The translations under genes were made by a program, and so were the position numbers. The notes under the pieces are model-generated. The model made no database searches. It saw nothing but the letters and a program-made list of their open reading frames with translations, and was not told the DNA's origin. Below, one piece after another: positions 1-7,838 of a DNA stretch of 64,000 bases (the first letter of the stretch is position 1; every line of letters begins with the position of its first letter). Source of the stretch: Rhodocyclales bacterium GT-UBC (GTDB lineage: Bacteria > Pseudomonadota > Gammaproteobacteria > Burkholderiales > Rhodocyclaceae); the NCBI GenBank assembly GCA_003583745.1, contig QXPY01000006.1, forward strand, positions 124,001 through 188,000, in the 5' to 3' direction.

Positions 1-368
1 TCGTCGAGCTGGCCGACGAAGCGCTCGAAATACGGCTCCGGCATCAGGGTTTCGTGATTGCGGGCGATGCCGACGACGCTGACCTTGGCGTTGGGAATCA
101 GGTCGAGCACGCCGTCGAGCATGCCGAGGCCGGCACGCAGGATGGGGACGACGGTGACTTTCTTGCCCTTGATCTGGTCGATTTCGACCGGACCGGCCCA
201 ACCCTGGATGGTCACCGTTTCCAGCTCGAAATCGCTGCAGGCTTCATAGGTGAGCAGACGGGCGACTTCGGCGGCGAGCTCGCGGAATTTCTTGGTACTG
301 ATGTCGTCTTCGCGCATCAGACCGATTTTGTGTTTGACCAGGGGATGGCGGACTTCGATCACCGGCAT
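1..368 (-). CDS. upp: Uracil phosphoribosyltransferase (5' part; gene runs off the window)
   Basis: Pyrimidine salvage enzyme converting uracil and PRPP to UMP in the cytosol. Only the first 122 codons lie in the window; the rest is beyond base 1. The translation from the ATG at 368 begins [20 protein letters not shown] and continues with [18 protein letters not shown] and [14 protein letters not shown], which is strongly like the E. coli Upp N-terminal half as I remember it. The catalytic PRPP-binding loop lies outside the window. The gene upstream on the same strand is a hydrolase-like gene 156 bp away, so upp probably has its own promoter. No disruption is visible. Confidence 0.95.
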   Translation of the reverse strand, partial: MPVIEVRHPLVKHKIGLMREDDISTKKFRELAAEVARLLTYEACSDFELETVTIQGWAGPVEIDQIKGKKVTVVPILRAGLGMLDGVLDLIPNAKVSVVGIARNHETLMPEPYFERFVGQLD

Positions 369-457
369 GGCGATTCCTTACAGGCAAATATTTAAGGGGC
401 GAAGGTTAGCCGATTCCCGGTTGGCCGCCCATACGGGAAATCACATATCGGCCATCT

Positions 458-481
458 ATTCCCCCAGGTTTGTGGGGGAAT
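458..481. repeat. Perfect 9-bp inverted repeat between upp and the hydrolase gene
   Basis: ATTCCCCCA at 458-466 and TGGGGGAAT at 473-481 form a perfect stem with a 6-nt loop. It lies 90 bp upstream of the upp start and 43 bp past the stop of the hydrolase gene. No T-run follows on either strand, so it is not a canonical intrinsic terminator. It may end or protect the hydrolase transcript or act in the upp leader. Seen directly; function is inference. Confidence 0.4.
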
Positions 482-524
482 GTTGGGAAAAAGTCAGTTA
501 GGCGCTTTCCGCCGCGGCGGCGAG

Positions 525-1115
525 TCAGTGCAAGTGCAGTCCAAGCCAGGCGGCAACCCGGACGACGGGGTCTTCGCCGCCGTGCAGCACGTGCATCTCG
601 TGGATGCCCTTGAGATGGACCGTTGCCCGGCGGTAGGCCGCCTCGCCGAAATGGTCGTCGGCATCGAACAGCATCAGGAAGGGGGCGACGAGAAGGTTCA
701 GGCCTTGCAGGCCGGCGCGGTCGATGATGCCGCCGTGTGCTGCCAGAACCTTGACCTGGGTGTCGCGCTGGGCAGCGGTGCGGATGGCGGCCGGCGTCGC
801 GTCGCCGGTGGCGTAGATGGCCAGCGGCAGGTCCTGCATGTCGCCATCGTTGCGGATCAGATCGACGATGTCGAGCAGGCGTTGGCCGAGGCGCGGCACA
901 TTCTGCGTCGCATCGGCGAACTGGGCTTCGCGGGCCGTCAGCAATTCCATGTTGAGGATGGCGTAGCCCCGCGCCGCCAGATTGGCCGCGATGACGGCGT
1001 CGATCGGCGCGTGATGGGCGCGGGCGAGCAGCACCAGACCGCGCGGATTGTCGGGGAGATTGAGTTGGCCGTGCAGTTGGCCGAGCGGAGTCTGGATGAC
1101 GAGGGTGCGGATCAT
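525..1115 (-). CDS. Alpha/beta-hydrolase-like protein attached to the AMMECR1/MEMO/radical SAM cluster
   Basis: 196 aa from the ATG at 1115, which overlaps the stop of amrS in an ATGA junction; a longer upstream reading would sit inside amrS and is rejected. The layout resembles dienelactone-hydrolase-like proteins: an early TPLGQLHGQL strand, PRGLVLLARAHHAPIDAV, and LMLFDADDHFG near the C-terminus. The region where relatives carry a G-x-S-x-G-type nucleophile elbow reads YATGDATPAA here, so I cannot point to a catalytic serine. It could be a degenerate or non-hydrolytic member. Tight coupling to amrS suggests co-expression with that system. Substrate unknown. Confidence 0.7.
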   Translation of the reverse strand: MIRTLVIQTPLGQLHGQLNLPDNPRGLVLLARAHHAPIDAVIAANLAARGYAILNMELLTAREAQFADATQNVPRLGQRLLDIVDLIRNDGDMQDLPLAIYATGDATPAAIRTAAQRDTQVKVLAAHGGIIDRAGLQGLNLLVAPFLMLFDADDHFGEAAYRRATVHLKGIHEMHVLHGGEDPVVRVAAWLGLHLH

Positions 1116-2206
1116 GATGAGAGTCGTACGGGAATGCGTTGCGGACCGAAGGCCTGGCCGGCGCGTCCGAGCTGGCGGCCAAAGCGGCCGGCCAGCGGCG
1201 TCCGGCAATGCGGGCAATGCCCGTCGGGCGTCAGGTCGTAGTGGCGGATGTCGTACCAGTCGCGCACGATCAGCGCCGCCTGGCAGGTCGGGCAAAACGT
1301 CGTGCCGCCCGCGCTGTCATGGACGTTGCCGGTAAAGACGTGGTGTAGCCCGGCATCGAGTGCGATGCGGCGGGCCTGGGCGAGGCTGGCCGGTGACGTG
1401 GCGGGCAGCTCGCGCATTTTCCAGTCCGGGTGAAAGGCGGTGAAATGCAGCGGCACGTCGGGACCGAGTTCACGCCCGACCCAGGCGGCCAGTTGGGCGA
1501 TCTCGGCCAGGCTGTCGTTGTGGCCGGGGATGAGTAGCGTGGTGATCTCCAGCCAGCAGTCGGTTTCGTGGTGGATGTAGGCCAGCGTATCGAGCACCGG
1601 CTGCAGATGTCCGACACACAGCTTGTGATAGAAGTCCTCGCTGAAGGCCTTGAGGTCGACATTGGCGGCATCCATCACGGCAAAGAATTCGCGGGCCGGT
1701 GTCGGGTGGATGTAGCCGGCGGTCACCGCGACATTGCGGATGCCCTGCTCGCGACAGGCGAGGGCGGTGTCGATGGCGTATTCAGCGAAGATCACCGGGT
1801 CGTTGTAGGTGTAGGCGACGCTGTCGGCCCCGTAGCGCCGGGCGGCGTCGGCGATGGCCTGCGGACTGGCTTGGTCGAGCAGGCGGTCCATGTCTTTCGA
1901 CTTGGAGATGTCCCAGTTCTGGCAGAAGCGGCAGGCCAGGTTGCAGCCGGCGGTGCCGAAGGAAAGGACGCTGCTGCCCGGATAAAAATGGTTGAGCGGC
2001 TTTTTCTCGATCGGGTCGATGCAGAAGCCCGAAGAGCGGCCGTAGGTAGTCAGCTGCATGGCGCCATCGTGCATCTGGCGAACGAAGCAGGCGCCGCGCT
2101 GGCCTTCGTGCAGTTGGCAGTCGCGCGGGCAGAGGTCGCACTGGATGCGCCCGTCGTCGAGGGCGTGCCACCAGTGTGCCGGATGCAGGCCGACTTCAAG
2201 CGTCAT
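1112..2206 (-). CDS. amrS: AmmeMemoRadiSam system radical SAM enzyme
   Basis: 364-aa cytosolic iron-sulfur protein. The radical SAM cluster motif Cx3Cx2C is visible as CNLACRFC, preceded by a cysteine-rich N-terminal region (CDLCPRDC...GACF) and followed by C-terminal CPTC and CPHC pairs that could bind another metal. YGADSVAYTYNDPVIFAEY and TALACREQGIRNVAVTAGY are typical of the PflA-like branch of this family. The start at 2206 follows a strong GGAGGAGA site, and its ATG overlaps the amrA stop (ATGA). The three-gene neighbourhood amrB-amrA-amrS is the family hallmark; the reaction is not established to my knowledge. Gene symbol follows current naming of the system. Confidence 0.9.
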   Translation of the reverse strand: MTLEVGLHPAHWWHALDDGRIQCDLCPRDCQLHEGQRGACFVRQMHDGAMQLTTYGRSSGFCIDPIEKKPLNHFYPGSSVLSFGTAGCNLACRFCQNWDISKSKDMDRLLDQASPQAIADAARRYGADSVAYTYNDPVIFAEYAIDTALACREQGIRNVAVTAGYIHPTPAREFFAVMDAANVDLKAFSEDFYHKLCVGHLQPVLDTLAYIHHETDCWLEITTLLIPGHNDSLAEIAQLAAWVGRELGPDVPLHFTAFHPDWKMRELPATSPASLAQARRIALDAGLHHVFTGNVHDSAGGTTFCPTCQAALIVRDWYDIRHYDLTPDGHCPHCRTPLAGRFGRQLGRAGQAFGPQRIPVRLSS

Positions 2207-2751
2207 GCCGTCTCCTCCTTCCATTTTCGAACCTGATAGCGCTCCAGTCGGACATCCGGTCCCCAATAGCGGGCAGGCAGCCCGGCCTTTTCTTTTAGAT
2301 GGCGCAGGAAGGCGGCAGGTTCAGGCAATTGTTCCCAGACTTGCGGCAAAAAAGTGGCCCGATGTCCGCCGGCGGAGAGAATGACACCGTCGGTGCCGGG
2401 GCGCAGTTGGGCCAGGGCATCGGCCTCGCTGGCGAAAGACATGGCCTGCGGGGCGGTGAGCAGCGAGATCTCGACGCGGACGAGCGGCCATTCCCCGGCA
2501 CTGAGGGGCGTGAAGCGCGGATCGCGAAAGGCGGCGCTGCAGGCGTTTTCCTCGACATCGCGGCCCAGCGGGCGCCAGGCTTCAAGGCTGCCGATGCAAC
2601 CGCGCAACTGTCCGTGCAGGGTCAGCGTGACGAAGCTGGCACCGGGTTGATGCAAGGCCGGCAAGTCGGTCGTCGGGCGGGGGGCTTCGCCCAAGCGGGC
2701 GGCAATGGCATTGCGCGCCAGGACGAGCAAGGTTTTGCCCAGCTCATCCAT
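2203..2751 (-). CDS. amrA: AmmeMemoRadiSam system protein A (AMMECR1 domain)
   Basis: 182 aa from the ATG at 2751; this start overlaps the end of amrB by 8 nt. The AMMECR1 fold is recognisable from GASFVTLTLHGQLRGCIGSL, then AAFRDPRFTPLSAGEW, VEISLLTAP and GVILSAGGHRATFLPQVWEQLP. The LRGCIG motif with its conserved cysteine is the signature of the family shared with human AMMECR1. No signal peptide or membrane segment, so cytosolic. It sits between the MEMO-like gene and the radical SAM gene in one overlapping unit, so the three products are expected to act together. Biochemical role unknown. Confidence 0.9.
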   Translation of the reverse strand: MDELGKTLLVLARNAIAARLGEAPRPTTDLPALHQPGASFVTLTLHGQLRGCIGSLEAWRPLGRDVEENACSAAFRDPRFTPLSAGEWPLVRVEISLLTAPQAMSFASEADALAQLRPGTDGVILSAGGHRATFLPQVWEQLPEPAAFLRHLKEKAGLPARYWGPDVRLERYQVRKWKEETA

Positions 2752-3550
2752 GGCCGGACTCCGTTTCGTTGAAGGCGAAGGCGGCGTAGCCGACGACACG
2801 CTCCTTGTCGCCGGCGGTGTCGCCGGAATTGCAGGCGTGCAGCAAGTGCGCCGTCATGCCGCGTTGCCGGGCGGCGAGCAGCAGGCCGTTGAGCGGGTAG
2901 GCGCCGCAGGCTTGTTCGGGGTGGAGCTGGGTGTCGAGATGCAGGATGTGCTGACAGGTATCGCGATCGACCTGCCGGGCGCTGTCGTAGGGCAGGAAAT
3001 GCGACAGGTCGGAACTGACGACGATCAGCGTTTCCGGCCCGCCCCAGACCTGTTCAAGCACTTCGGCGACCGCCGCCGGCGAGGCATGGCCGACGGCCAG
3101 CGGGAGCAGCGAAAAGTCGCCCAGAACCCGCTGCAGGAACGGAAGATGGACTTCCAGCGAATGTTCCCGGGCATGGGCTGCGGCGCTGAACGAAATCTGC
3201 GGCAGGGCGGCGAGCTGGCGGATGCCGTCAAGGTCGAGCCGGACATCGCCGAGCGGTGTGGTGAAGGCCTCGCATTCGGGCAAGGCGAGGCCATCGACGG
3301 CAACCCGGTGCGTCGGCCCGAGCAGTACGACGCGCTGGATGGCCTGACGCCAGGGGGCCAGGCCGGCATAGGCCGTGGCCGCCGTGGCACCGGAGTAGAT
3401 GTAGCCGGCGTGCGGCACGATCAATGCCTTGGGCTGACGGCTGAGGGCTGGGGCGGCTTCGAGCAGCAAGCGGTCAACCGTGCCGGCGAGCAGGGCCGGG
3501 CGTTCCGGGTAGAAACTGCCGGCGACGGCCGGGGGGCGGGCGTGAGTCAT
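2744..3550 (-). CDS. amrB: AmmeMemoRadiSam system protein B (MEMO1 family)
   Basis: 268 aa starting at the ATG at 3550 behind GAGGCATCCC. MEMO1-family marks: AVAGSFYPERPALL at the N-terminus, VPHAGYIYSGATAATAY, LLGPTHRVAVDGLALP, VSSDLSHFLPY and LLHACNSGDTAGDKERVVGY. The two histidines in HAGYIYSG and GPTHR and the cysteine in HACNSGD correspond to the metal-site residues reported for human MEMO1. Distantly related to extradiol dioxygenases but no such activity is implied. First gene of the triad; 11 bp downstream of the DUF4010 gene, so the transcript may start further upstream at that gene. Confidence 0.9.
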   Translation of the reverse strand: MTHARPPAVAGSFYPERPALLAGTVDRLLLEAAPALSRQPKALIVPHAGYIYSGATAATAYAGLAPWRQAIQRVVLLGPTHRVAVDGLALPECEAFTTPLGDVRLDLDGIRQLAALPQISFSAAAHAREHSLEVHLPFLQRVLGDFSLLPLAVGHASPAAVAEVLEQVWGGPETLIVVSSDLSHFLPYDSARQVDRDTCQHILHLDTQLHPEQACGAYPLNGLLLAARQRGMTAHLLHACNSGDTAGDKERVVGYAAFAFNETESGHG

Positions 3551-3561
3551 GGGATGCCTCC

Positions 3562-4818
3562 TCAGATCAGGAGCAGGCCGGCAGCCATGCCGCCGCCGAT
3601 GGCGAACAGGCCGGGCAGCGCGTAGCGGGCCAGTTTGCCGCCGCCGATGCTGATCACCAGGCCGATCTTGAAGATCAGGTTGGCCATCAGGGCGAGGGTG
3701 ACGGCGATGACGGCCTCGCTGCCGGAAATTTTTTCCAGATTGAACATGCGCAGCGTCGACAGCACGCTGGCGTCGGCGTCGGTCAGCCCCGAGGCGAGCG
3801 CGACGATGTAGAGGCCGCTGTTGCCGGCGATGTCCTGCAACCAGGCCGAAGCGAGCAGGACGCAGGCATAGAGGAGGCCGAAGGAGATGGCGGTCTTCAG
3901 TTCGGTCGGGTTCTTGACCTCCGGCATCGGCAGGTCGCCGGCGGCATTGAGGATCTTCCAGCCGTAGAGCGACATGATCACGCCGGGGACGATGCCGCAG
4001 GCGAACACGATGGCCACCGGCTTGAGCAGCGCCGGCGCCACGAAGCTGGAGACCAGGCCGAGACGCAGCATGACCATCACGTTGGCAATCAGGATGACGA
4101 TGGCCGACATGCGCACCAGGTGACCGTGGTCGCGGGCATGGCGGGAGAACATCATGGTGGTCGCGGTGCTGGAGGCGAGGCCGCCGAAGATGCCGAGCAG
4201 GGCGGCACCGTGGCGGGCGCCGATGATGCGCAGGGCGAGGTAGCCGGAGAGTGCCAGGCCGGAAATCAGCACCACCATCCACCAGATCTGGCGCGGGTTG
4301 ATCGCGTCGTAGGGACCGAAGTCTTCACTAGGCAGGATGGGCAGGATGACCAGCGACAGGACGGCGAATTGCAGGATCGAGTTGATGTCCTTGGGGGTGG
4401 TCCGTTCGCTGAACTGGCGCAGCTCGGCCTTGAAGTAAAGCAGCACGGTGGTGGTGATGGCCAGCATCACGGCCAGCGTCGCATAGCCGAACCAGACGGC
4501 GGCACCCAGGCCATAGGTGACGATGATGGCGGCTTCCGAGGTGAAGCCGCGATATTGCTCTTCCTGTTGCGCCGAAAAGTTGGAGGCGATCATCGAGCCG
4601 GAGATGACCAGCAGGCCGCAGACGAGCAGCCACGGCCCGCCGGTTTTCTCGCCGAGCAAGGCAAACAGGCAACCGAGCATGGCGACCAGGGCGAAGGTGC
4701 GCAGTCCGGCGGCGGAGTCGGGGCGGCGTTCGCGTTCCATGCCGACCAGCAGGCCGATGCCCAGCGCTGTCGCGAAAGCCTCGACCGGGGCGGCAAGTTC
4801 GGGGGCGACGAAGCTCAT
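3562..4818 (-). CDS. MgtC/SapB-family integral membrane protein with DUF4010 domain
   Basis: 418 aa, almost entirely hydrophobic with roughly 12 possible membrane segments. The N-terminal part (residues about 15-140) has the MgtC-like signature LGIGLLVGMERERR followed by GLRTFALVAMLG; the rest matches the DUF4010 extension, with LFGIFGGLASSTATT-like and ALASGLTDADAS-like segments (here LLGIFGGLASSTATT and ALASGLTDADAS). Function in this two-domain subfamily is not known; transport or ion homeostasis is only a family-level guess. Start at 4818 is preceded by AGAGGAG. Divergent from ispD across 41 bp. Confidence 0.85.
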   Translation of the reverse strand: MSFVAPELAAPVEAFATALGIGLLVGMERERRPDSAAGLRTFALVAMLGCLFALLGEKTGGPWLLVCGLLVISGSMIASNFSAQQEEQYRGFTSEAAIIVTYGLGAAVWFGYATLAVMLAITTTVLLYFKAELRQFSERTTPKDINSILQFAVLSLVILPILPSEDFGPYDAINPRQIWWMVVLISGLALSGYLALRIIGARHGAALLGIFGGLASSTATTMMFSRHARDHGHLVRMSAIVILIANVMVMLRLGLVSSFVAPALLKPVAIVFACGIVPGVIMSLYGWKILNAAGDLPMPEVKNPTELKTAISFGLLYACVLLASAWLQDIAGNSGLYIVALASGLTDADASVLSTLRMFNLEKISGSEAVIAVTLALMANLIFKIGLVISIGGGKLARYALPGLFAIGGGMAAGLLLI

Positions 4819-4847
4819 GCGACTCCTCTTTTATGATCGTTATTCAG

Positions 4848-4853
4848 TAAAAT
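4848..4853 (+). promoter_or_regulatory. TAAAAT box 6 nt before the ispD start (candidate -10, leaderless mRNA)
   Basis: TAAAAT at 4848-4853 ends 6 nt before the ispD ATG, and no Shine-Dalgarno sequence precedes that ATG. If it is a -10 element, transcription would begin at or next to the start codon. The same arrangement is seen before tsaB and the YgiQ gene in this window. No convincing -35 hexamer. Confidence 0.35.
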
Positions 4854-4859
4854 TAAGCC

Positions 4860-5546
4860 ATGCCACGTCATTTCGCAATTGTTCCCGCTGCCGGCAGCGG
4901 TTCGCGCTTCGGCGCCGAGAAGCCCAAACAGTACCTGAGCCTGCTCGGCCGTCCGTTGATTTTTCACACCCTGGCGGCGCTGGTCGCTTGCCCGGACATC
5001 GATCGGGTCTGGGTCGTCCTGTCGCCGGACGATACCGAATGGGGCCGCCACGACTGGTCGGAACTCGGCGCCAAGCTGGAAACCGTGCGCTGCGGCGGTG
5101 CGACGCGGGCCGAAAGCGTCAGCAACGGCTTGCAGGCGGCGGCGATGGTGGCCAGCGAGGACGACTGGGTGCTGGTGCACGATGCCGCCCGGCCCTGCCT
5201 GAGCGCCGAGATGCTGGGCGCCTTGTTCCATGAACTGGCGAATGATCCGGTGGGCGGCATCCTGGCCGTGCCGGTGGCCGATACCCTGAAGCGGGCCGAT
5301 GCCGAGCAACGGGTTGCCGCCACCGAGCCGCGTGACGGCCTGTGGCAGGCCCAGACGCCGCAGATGTTCCGCTACGGCGTCCTGTCGGAGGCCTTGGCCA
5401 AGTGCCGTGCGGTGACCGACGAGGCGGGCGCGATCGAGGCCATGGGCCTGCAGCCGAAACTGGTGCGGGCCGATTCGACCAATCTGAAAGTGACTTATCC
5501 GGCCGATCTGGCGCTGGCGGCAATGATACTGAGGGGACGCAAATGA
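4860..5546 (+). CDS. ispD: 2-C-methyl-D-erythritol 4-phosphate cytidylyltransferase
   Basis: 228 aa. MEP-pathway isoprenoid enzyme that joins MEP and CTP to give CDP-ME. The nucleotide-binding N-terminus reads [20 protein letters not shown], with [10 protein letters not shown] around residues 103-112 and [11 protein letters not shown] later, all characteristic of Isp[11 protein letters not shown] and [11 protein letters not shown] mark the C-terminal part. The ATG at 4860 has no evident ribosome-binding site but a TAAAAT box just upstream. The stop overlaps the ispF start (ATGA), giving the usual ispD-ispF pair. Confidence 0.97.
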   Translation: MPRHFAIVPAAGSGSRFGAEKPKQYLSLLGRPLIFHTLAALVACPDIDRVWVVLSPDDTEWGRHDWSELGAKLETVRCGGATRAESVSNGLQAAAMVASEDDWVLVHDAARPCLSAEMLGALFHELANDPVGGILAVPVADTLKRADAEQRVAATEPRDGLWQAQTPQMFRYGVLSEALAKCRAVTDEAGAIEAMGLQPKLVRADSTNLKVTYPADLALAAMILRGRK

Positions 5547-6025
5547 GTTTTCGGGTCGGGCAGGGCTACGATGTGCATCAACTGGTCGAAGGCCGCAAAC
5601 TCATTCTCGGCGGCGTCGAGATCCCCCACAAGACCGGCCTGCTCGGGCATTCCGATGCCGATGCGCTGTTGCATGCCATCACCGATGCCTTGCTCGGCGC
5701 CGTGGCACTGGGCGACATCGGGCGTCATTTTCCGGATACCGATTCGCGCTACAAGGGCGCCGACAGCCGCGTCCTGTTGCGTGGCGCCGTGACGCTGCTC
5801 GCCGAGCGGGGTTGGCGGCCGGTCAATGTCGATGCAACGCTGATCGCCCAGCAACCCAAGCTCGCACCGCACGCCGCCGCCATGGTGGCCAATGTTGCAG
5901 CCGATCTCGGCATTGCGGCCGATTGCGTCAATATCAAGGGCAAGACCAACGAGCGCCTGGGCTATCTCGGTCGCGAAGAGGCGATCGAGGCGCAGGCCGT
6001 GGTGCTGGTCGAACGTGCCGCCTGA
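5543..6025 (+). CDS. ispF: 2-C-methyl-D-erythritol 2,4-cyclodiphosphate synthase
   Basis: 160 aa. Converts CDP-ME 2-phosphate to MEcPP with release of CMP in the MEP pathway. Metal-binding residues are in GQGYDVHQL (Asp, His) and [29 protein letters not shown] and [20 protein letters not shown] complete the family pattern. Length is standard. The start at 5543 overlaps the ispD stop by 4 nt with GAGGGG upstream. Its last 11 nt overlap the GTG start proposed for thpR, so three genes are translationally coupled. Confidence 0.97.
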   Translation: MSFRVGQGYDVHQLVEGRKLILGGVEIPHKTGLLGHSDADALLHAITDALLGAVALGDIGRHFPDTDSRYKGADSRVLLRGAVTLLAERGWRPVNVDATLIAQQPKLAPHAAAMVANVAADLGIAADCVNIKGKTNERLGYLGREEAIEAQAVVLVERAA

Positions 6026-6590
6026 CGGCCCTCCCGGAATCAACGCCAAACCGCCGACGGCACGCCTGTTCTTTGCACTGTGGCCGGAGCCGGAACTGGC
6101 GGCCAGTCTCGCCGCCCACGCCACGGACATCGCCGGCCGCTATCAGGCCCGGCCGATGCGCCGCGATACCATCCATCTGACGCTGCATTTTCTCGGCGAT
6201 GTCGCCGAAACGGCCTTGCCGCGACTGGTCGAAGCCGGGAGGAGCGTGCGGGCCGCGCCTTTTGGGCTCGATATCGACCGACTGGCTGTCTGGCAGCACA
6301 ATCACCTTCTGTGGGCCGGCTGCCAGGAAACGCCGGCAGCCTTGCTGGAATTGGTGGGCAAGCTGCGCTCGGCTCTCCTTGCATCGGGCAGCCCGGTTGG
6401 TGACATCCGGCGGCCCTTTGCACCGCATATCACCCTGGTGCGCAAGTTGCCGGTTGTGGCGGAACCTTTTGTTTTGCCGCAAATCGAAGCGACGCGCTGG
6501 CCCTGTACTCGCTTTGTTCTGGTACGCTCCAGATTATCGGCCCAAGGCCCCGATTACCAGACCATTGCAGAGTTTCCGCTCGTTCCATGA
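6015..6590 (+). CDS. thpR: RNA 2',3'-cyclic phosphodiesterase (2H phosphoesterase)
   Basis: 191 aa from a GTG at 6015 inside the ispF 3' end; no other start lies before the conserved [17 protein letters not shown] segment. The two H-x-T-x motifs that form the 2H active site are both present: HLTLHFLG (about residues 55-62) and [10 protein letters not shown] (about residues 137-146). The family opens 2',3'-cyclic phosphate ends and was first described as a 2'-5' RNA ligase. Its stop overlaps the start of the HD-GYP gene (ATGA), so housekeeping and signalling genes share one overlapping run. Confidence 0.9.
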   Translation: MPPDGPPGINAKPPTARLFFALWPEPELAASLAAHATDIAGRYQARPMRRDTIHLTLHFLGDVAETALPRLVEAGRSVRAAPFGLDIDRLAVWQHNHLLWAGCQETPAALLELVGKLRSALLASGSPVGDIRRPFAPHITLVRKLPVVAEPFVLPQIEATRWPCTRFVLVRSRLSAQGPDYQTIAEFPLVP

Positions 6591-7813
6591 TCAAGAAAAT
6601 TCCGGTGCAGTCGCTTGAGCCAGGCATGTATGTCAGCGACTTCAATGCCGGCTGGCTGCACCACCCGTTCGCCTTCAACAGCATGATGATCTCGAACGAG
6701 GCCGAGGTCGCAAGGGTCGTCGCGGCCGGTATCCGCGAGCTGTACATCGATACCGGGCGGGGGCGCGATATTGGCGATCATGTGCCGACGGCGGACGAGG
6801 TCGAGCGCGAGACGGCACGCCAGGTTCGTCTGATCGAAGCGGCTCCGGCTGTATCCTCGGCCGAAACACGGGTCTCGCTGGCCGAAGAGATGAATCGGGC
6901 ACGCCAGGCTTTCGGCGAAGCAGTCCGGATCATTCGCGGCTTGATGGAGGACGTCCGGCTGGGCAAGCAGATCGAGCTGGCCTCAACCCAGCCGACGGTC
7001 GAAAAGATCGTCGGTTCGGTGATGCGTAACAGCAATGCCATGATGACCATGCGCCGCTTGAAAAGTCTCGACGATTACACCTTCCTGCACTCGGTCAGCG
7101 TGTGCGCGATGTTGGTCAGTTTTTCCAAAATCGTCGATCTCAATTTGAGCGCCATCCACGATATCGCACTTGGCGGACTGATCCACGATCTGGGCAAAAT
7201 GCGCCTGGCCCAGGCCGTGCTCAACAAACCGGGACGATTGAGCGAGGAGGAGTTCGTTCATATCAAGGCGCACGTCGTGCTGGGCTCCGATCTAGTACGG
7301 CAACTGCCGGGCATTCCGCCGCTGGCCATGGAACCGCTGGAAATGCATCATGAGCGCTATGATGGTTCAGGCTATCCGCGTGGGTTGAAAGGCGATGAAA
7401 TCAGCCGGGTCGGCCAGATGTCGGCGATTGTCGATGTCTATGATGCAATTACGTCGGACCGGCCTTATCGCAAGGCGATGTCGCCGGCGGCCGCCGTGCA
7501 GAAGCTGTTTGAATGGAGCCGCCATCACTTTGATCCGGAAATGACTAAAGTTTTCGTCAAGAGTGTCGGTATCTATCCAATCGGGACCTTGGTTCGCCTG
7601 GAGAGCGGTCGCCTCGGCGTGGTCATCGAACAGTGCGATACGCAATTGCTGACGCCGGTGGTACGGGTGATGTACGACGGCAAGCGGCAGCATTACATCG
7701 TGCCGGAAGATGTCGATCTGGCCCGACCAATGGGGATGGGCGGTGCCGACAGCATCGTCGGTTTCGAGTCGGCAACAAAATTGGGGATCGATATTTCGCG
7801 CTTTCTGCAGTAA
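6587..7813 (+). CDS. HD-GYP domain protein with N-terminal DUF3391 (probable cyclic-di-GMP phosphodiesterase)
   Basis: 408 aa, cytosolic. The N-terminal DUF3391 module begins [20 protein letters not shown]; a helical linker follows to about residue 140. The HD-GYP domain shows the HD pair in [12 protein letters not shown] and the GYP motif in [19 protein letters not shown], both intact, with [17 protein letters not shown] after it. Expected to degrade c-di-GMP to pGpG or GMP. First gene of a four-gene signalling block that ends with an HDOD protein; spacing to the next gene is 25 bp. Confidence 0.92.
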   Translation: MIKKIPVQSLEPGMYVSDFNAGWLHHPFAFNSMMISNEAEVARVVAAGIRELYIDTGRGRDIGDHVPTADEVERETARQVRLIEAAPAVSSAETRVSLAEEMNRARQAFGEAVRIIRGLMEDVRLGKQIELASTQPTVEKIVGSVMRNSNAMMTMRRLKSLDDYTFLHSVSVCAMLVSFSKIVDLNLSAIHDIALGGLIHDLGKMRLAQAVLNKPGRLSEEEFVHIKAHVVLGSDLVRQLPGIPPLAMEPLEMHHERYDGSGYPRGLKGDEISRVGQMSAIVDVYDAITSDRPYRKAMSPAAAVQKLFEWSRHHFDPEMTKVFVKSVGIYPIGTLVRLESGRLGVVIEQCDTQLLTPVVRVMYDGKRQHYIVPEDVDLARPMGMGGADSIVGFESATKLGIDISRFLQ

Positions 7814-7838
7814 GGGAGGCATTTCAGGGGAGGCAGCG

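Noticed and set aside
2744-4282. 512-aa minus-strand frame joining amrB to an upstream arginine-rich stretch
   Set aside because: The upstream part lies inside the DUF4010 gene in another frame; the real amrB start is at 3550 with a ribosome-binding site.
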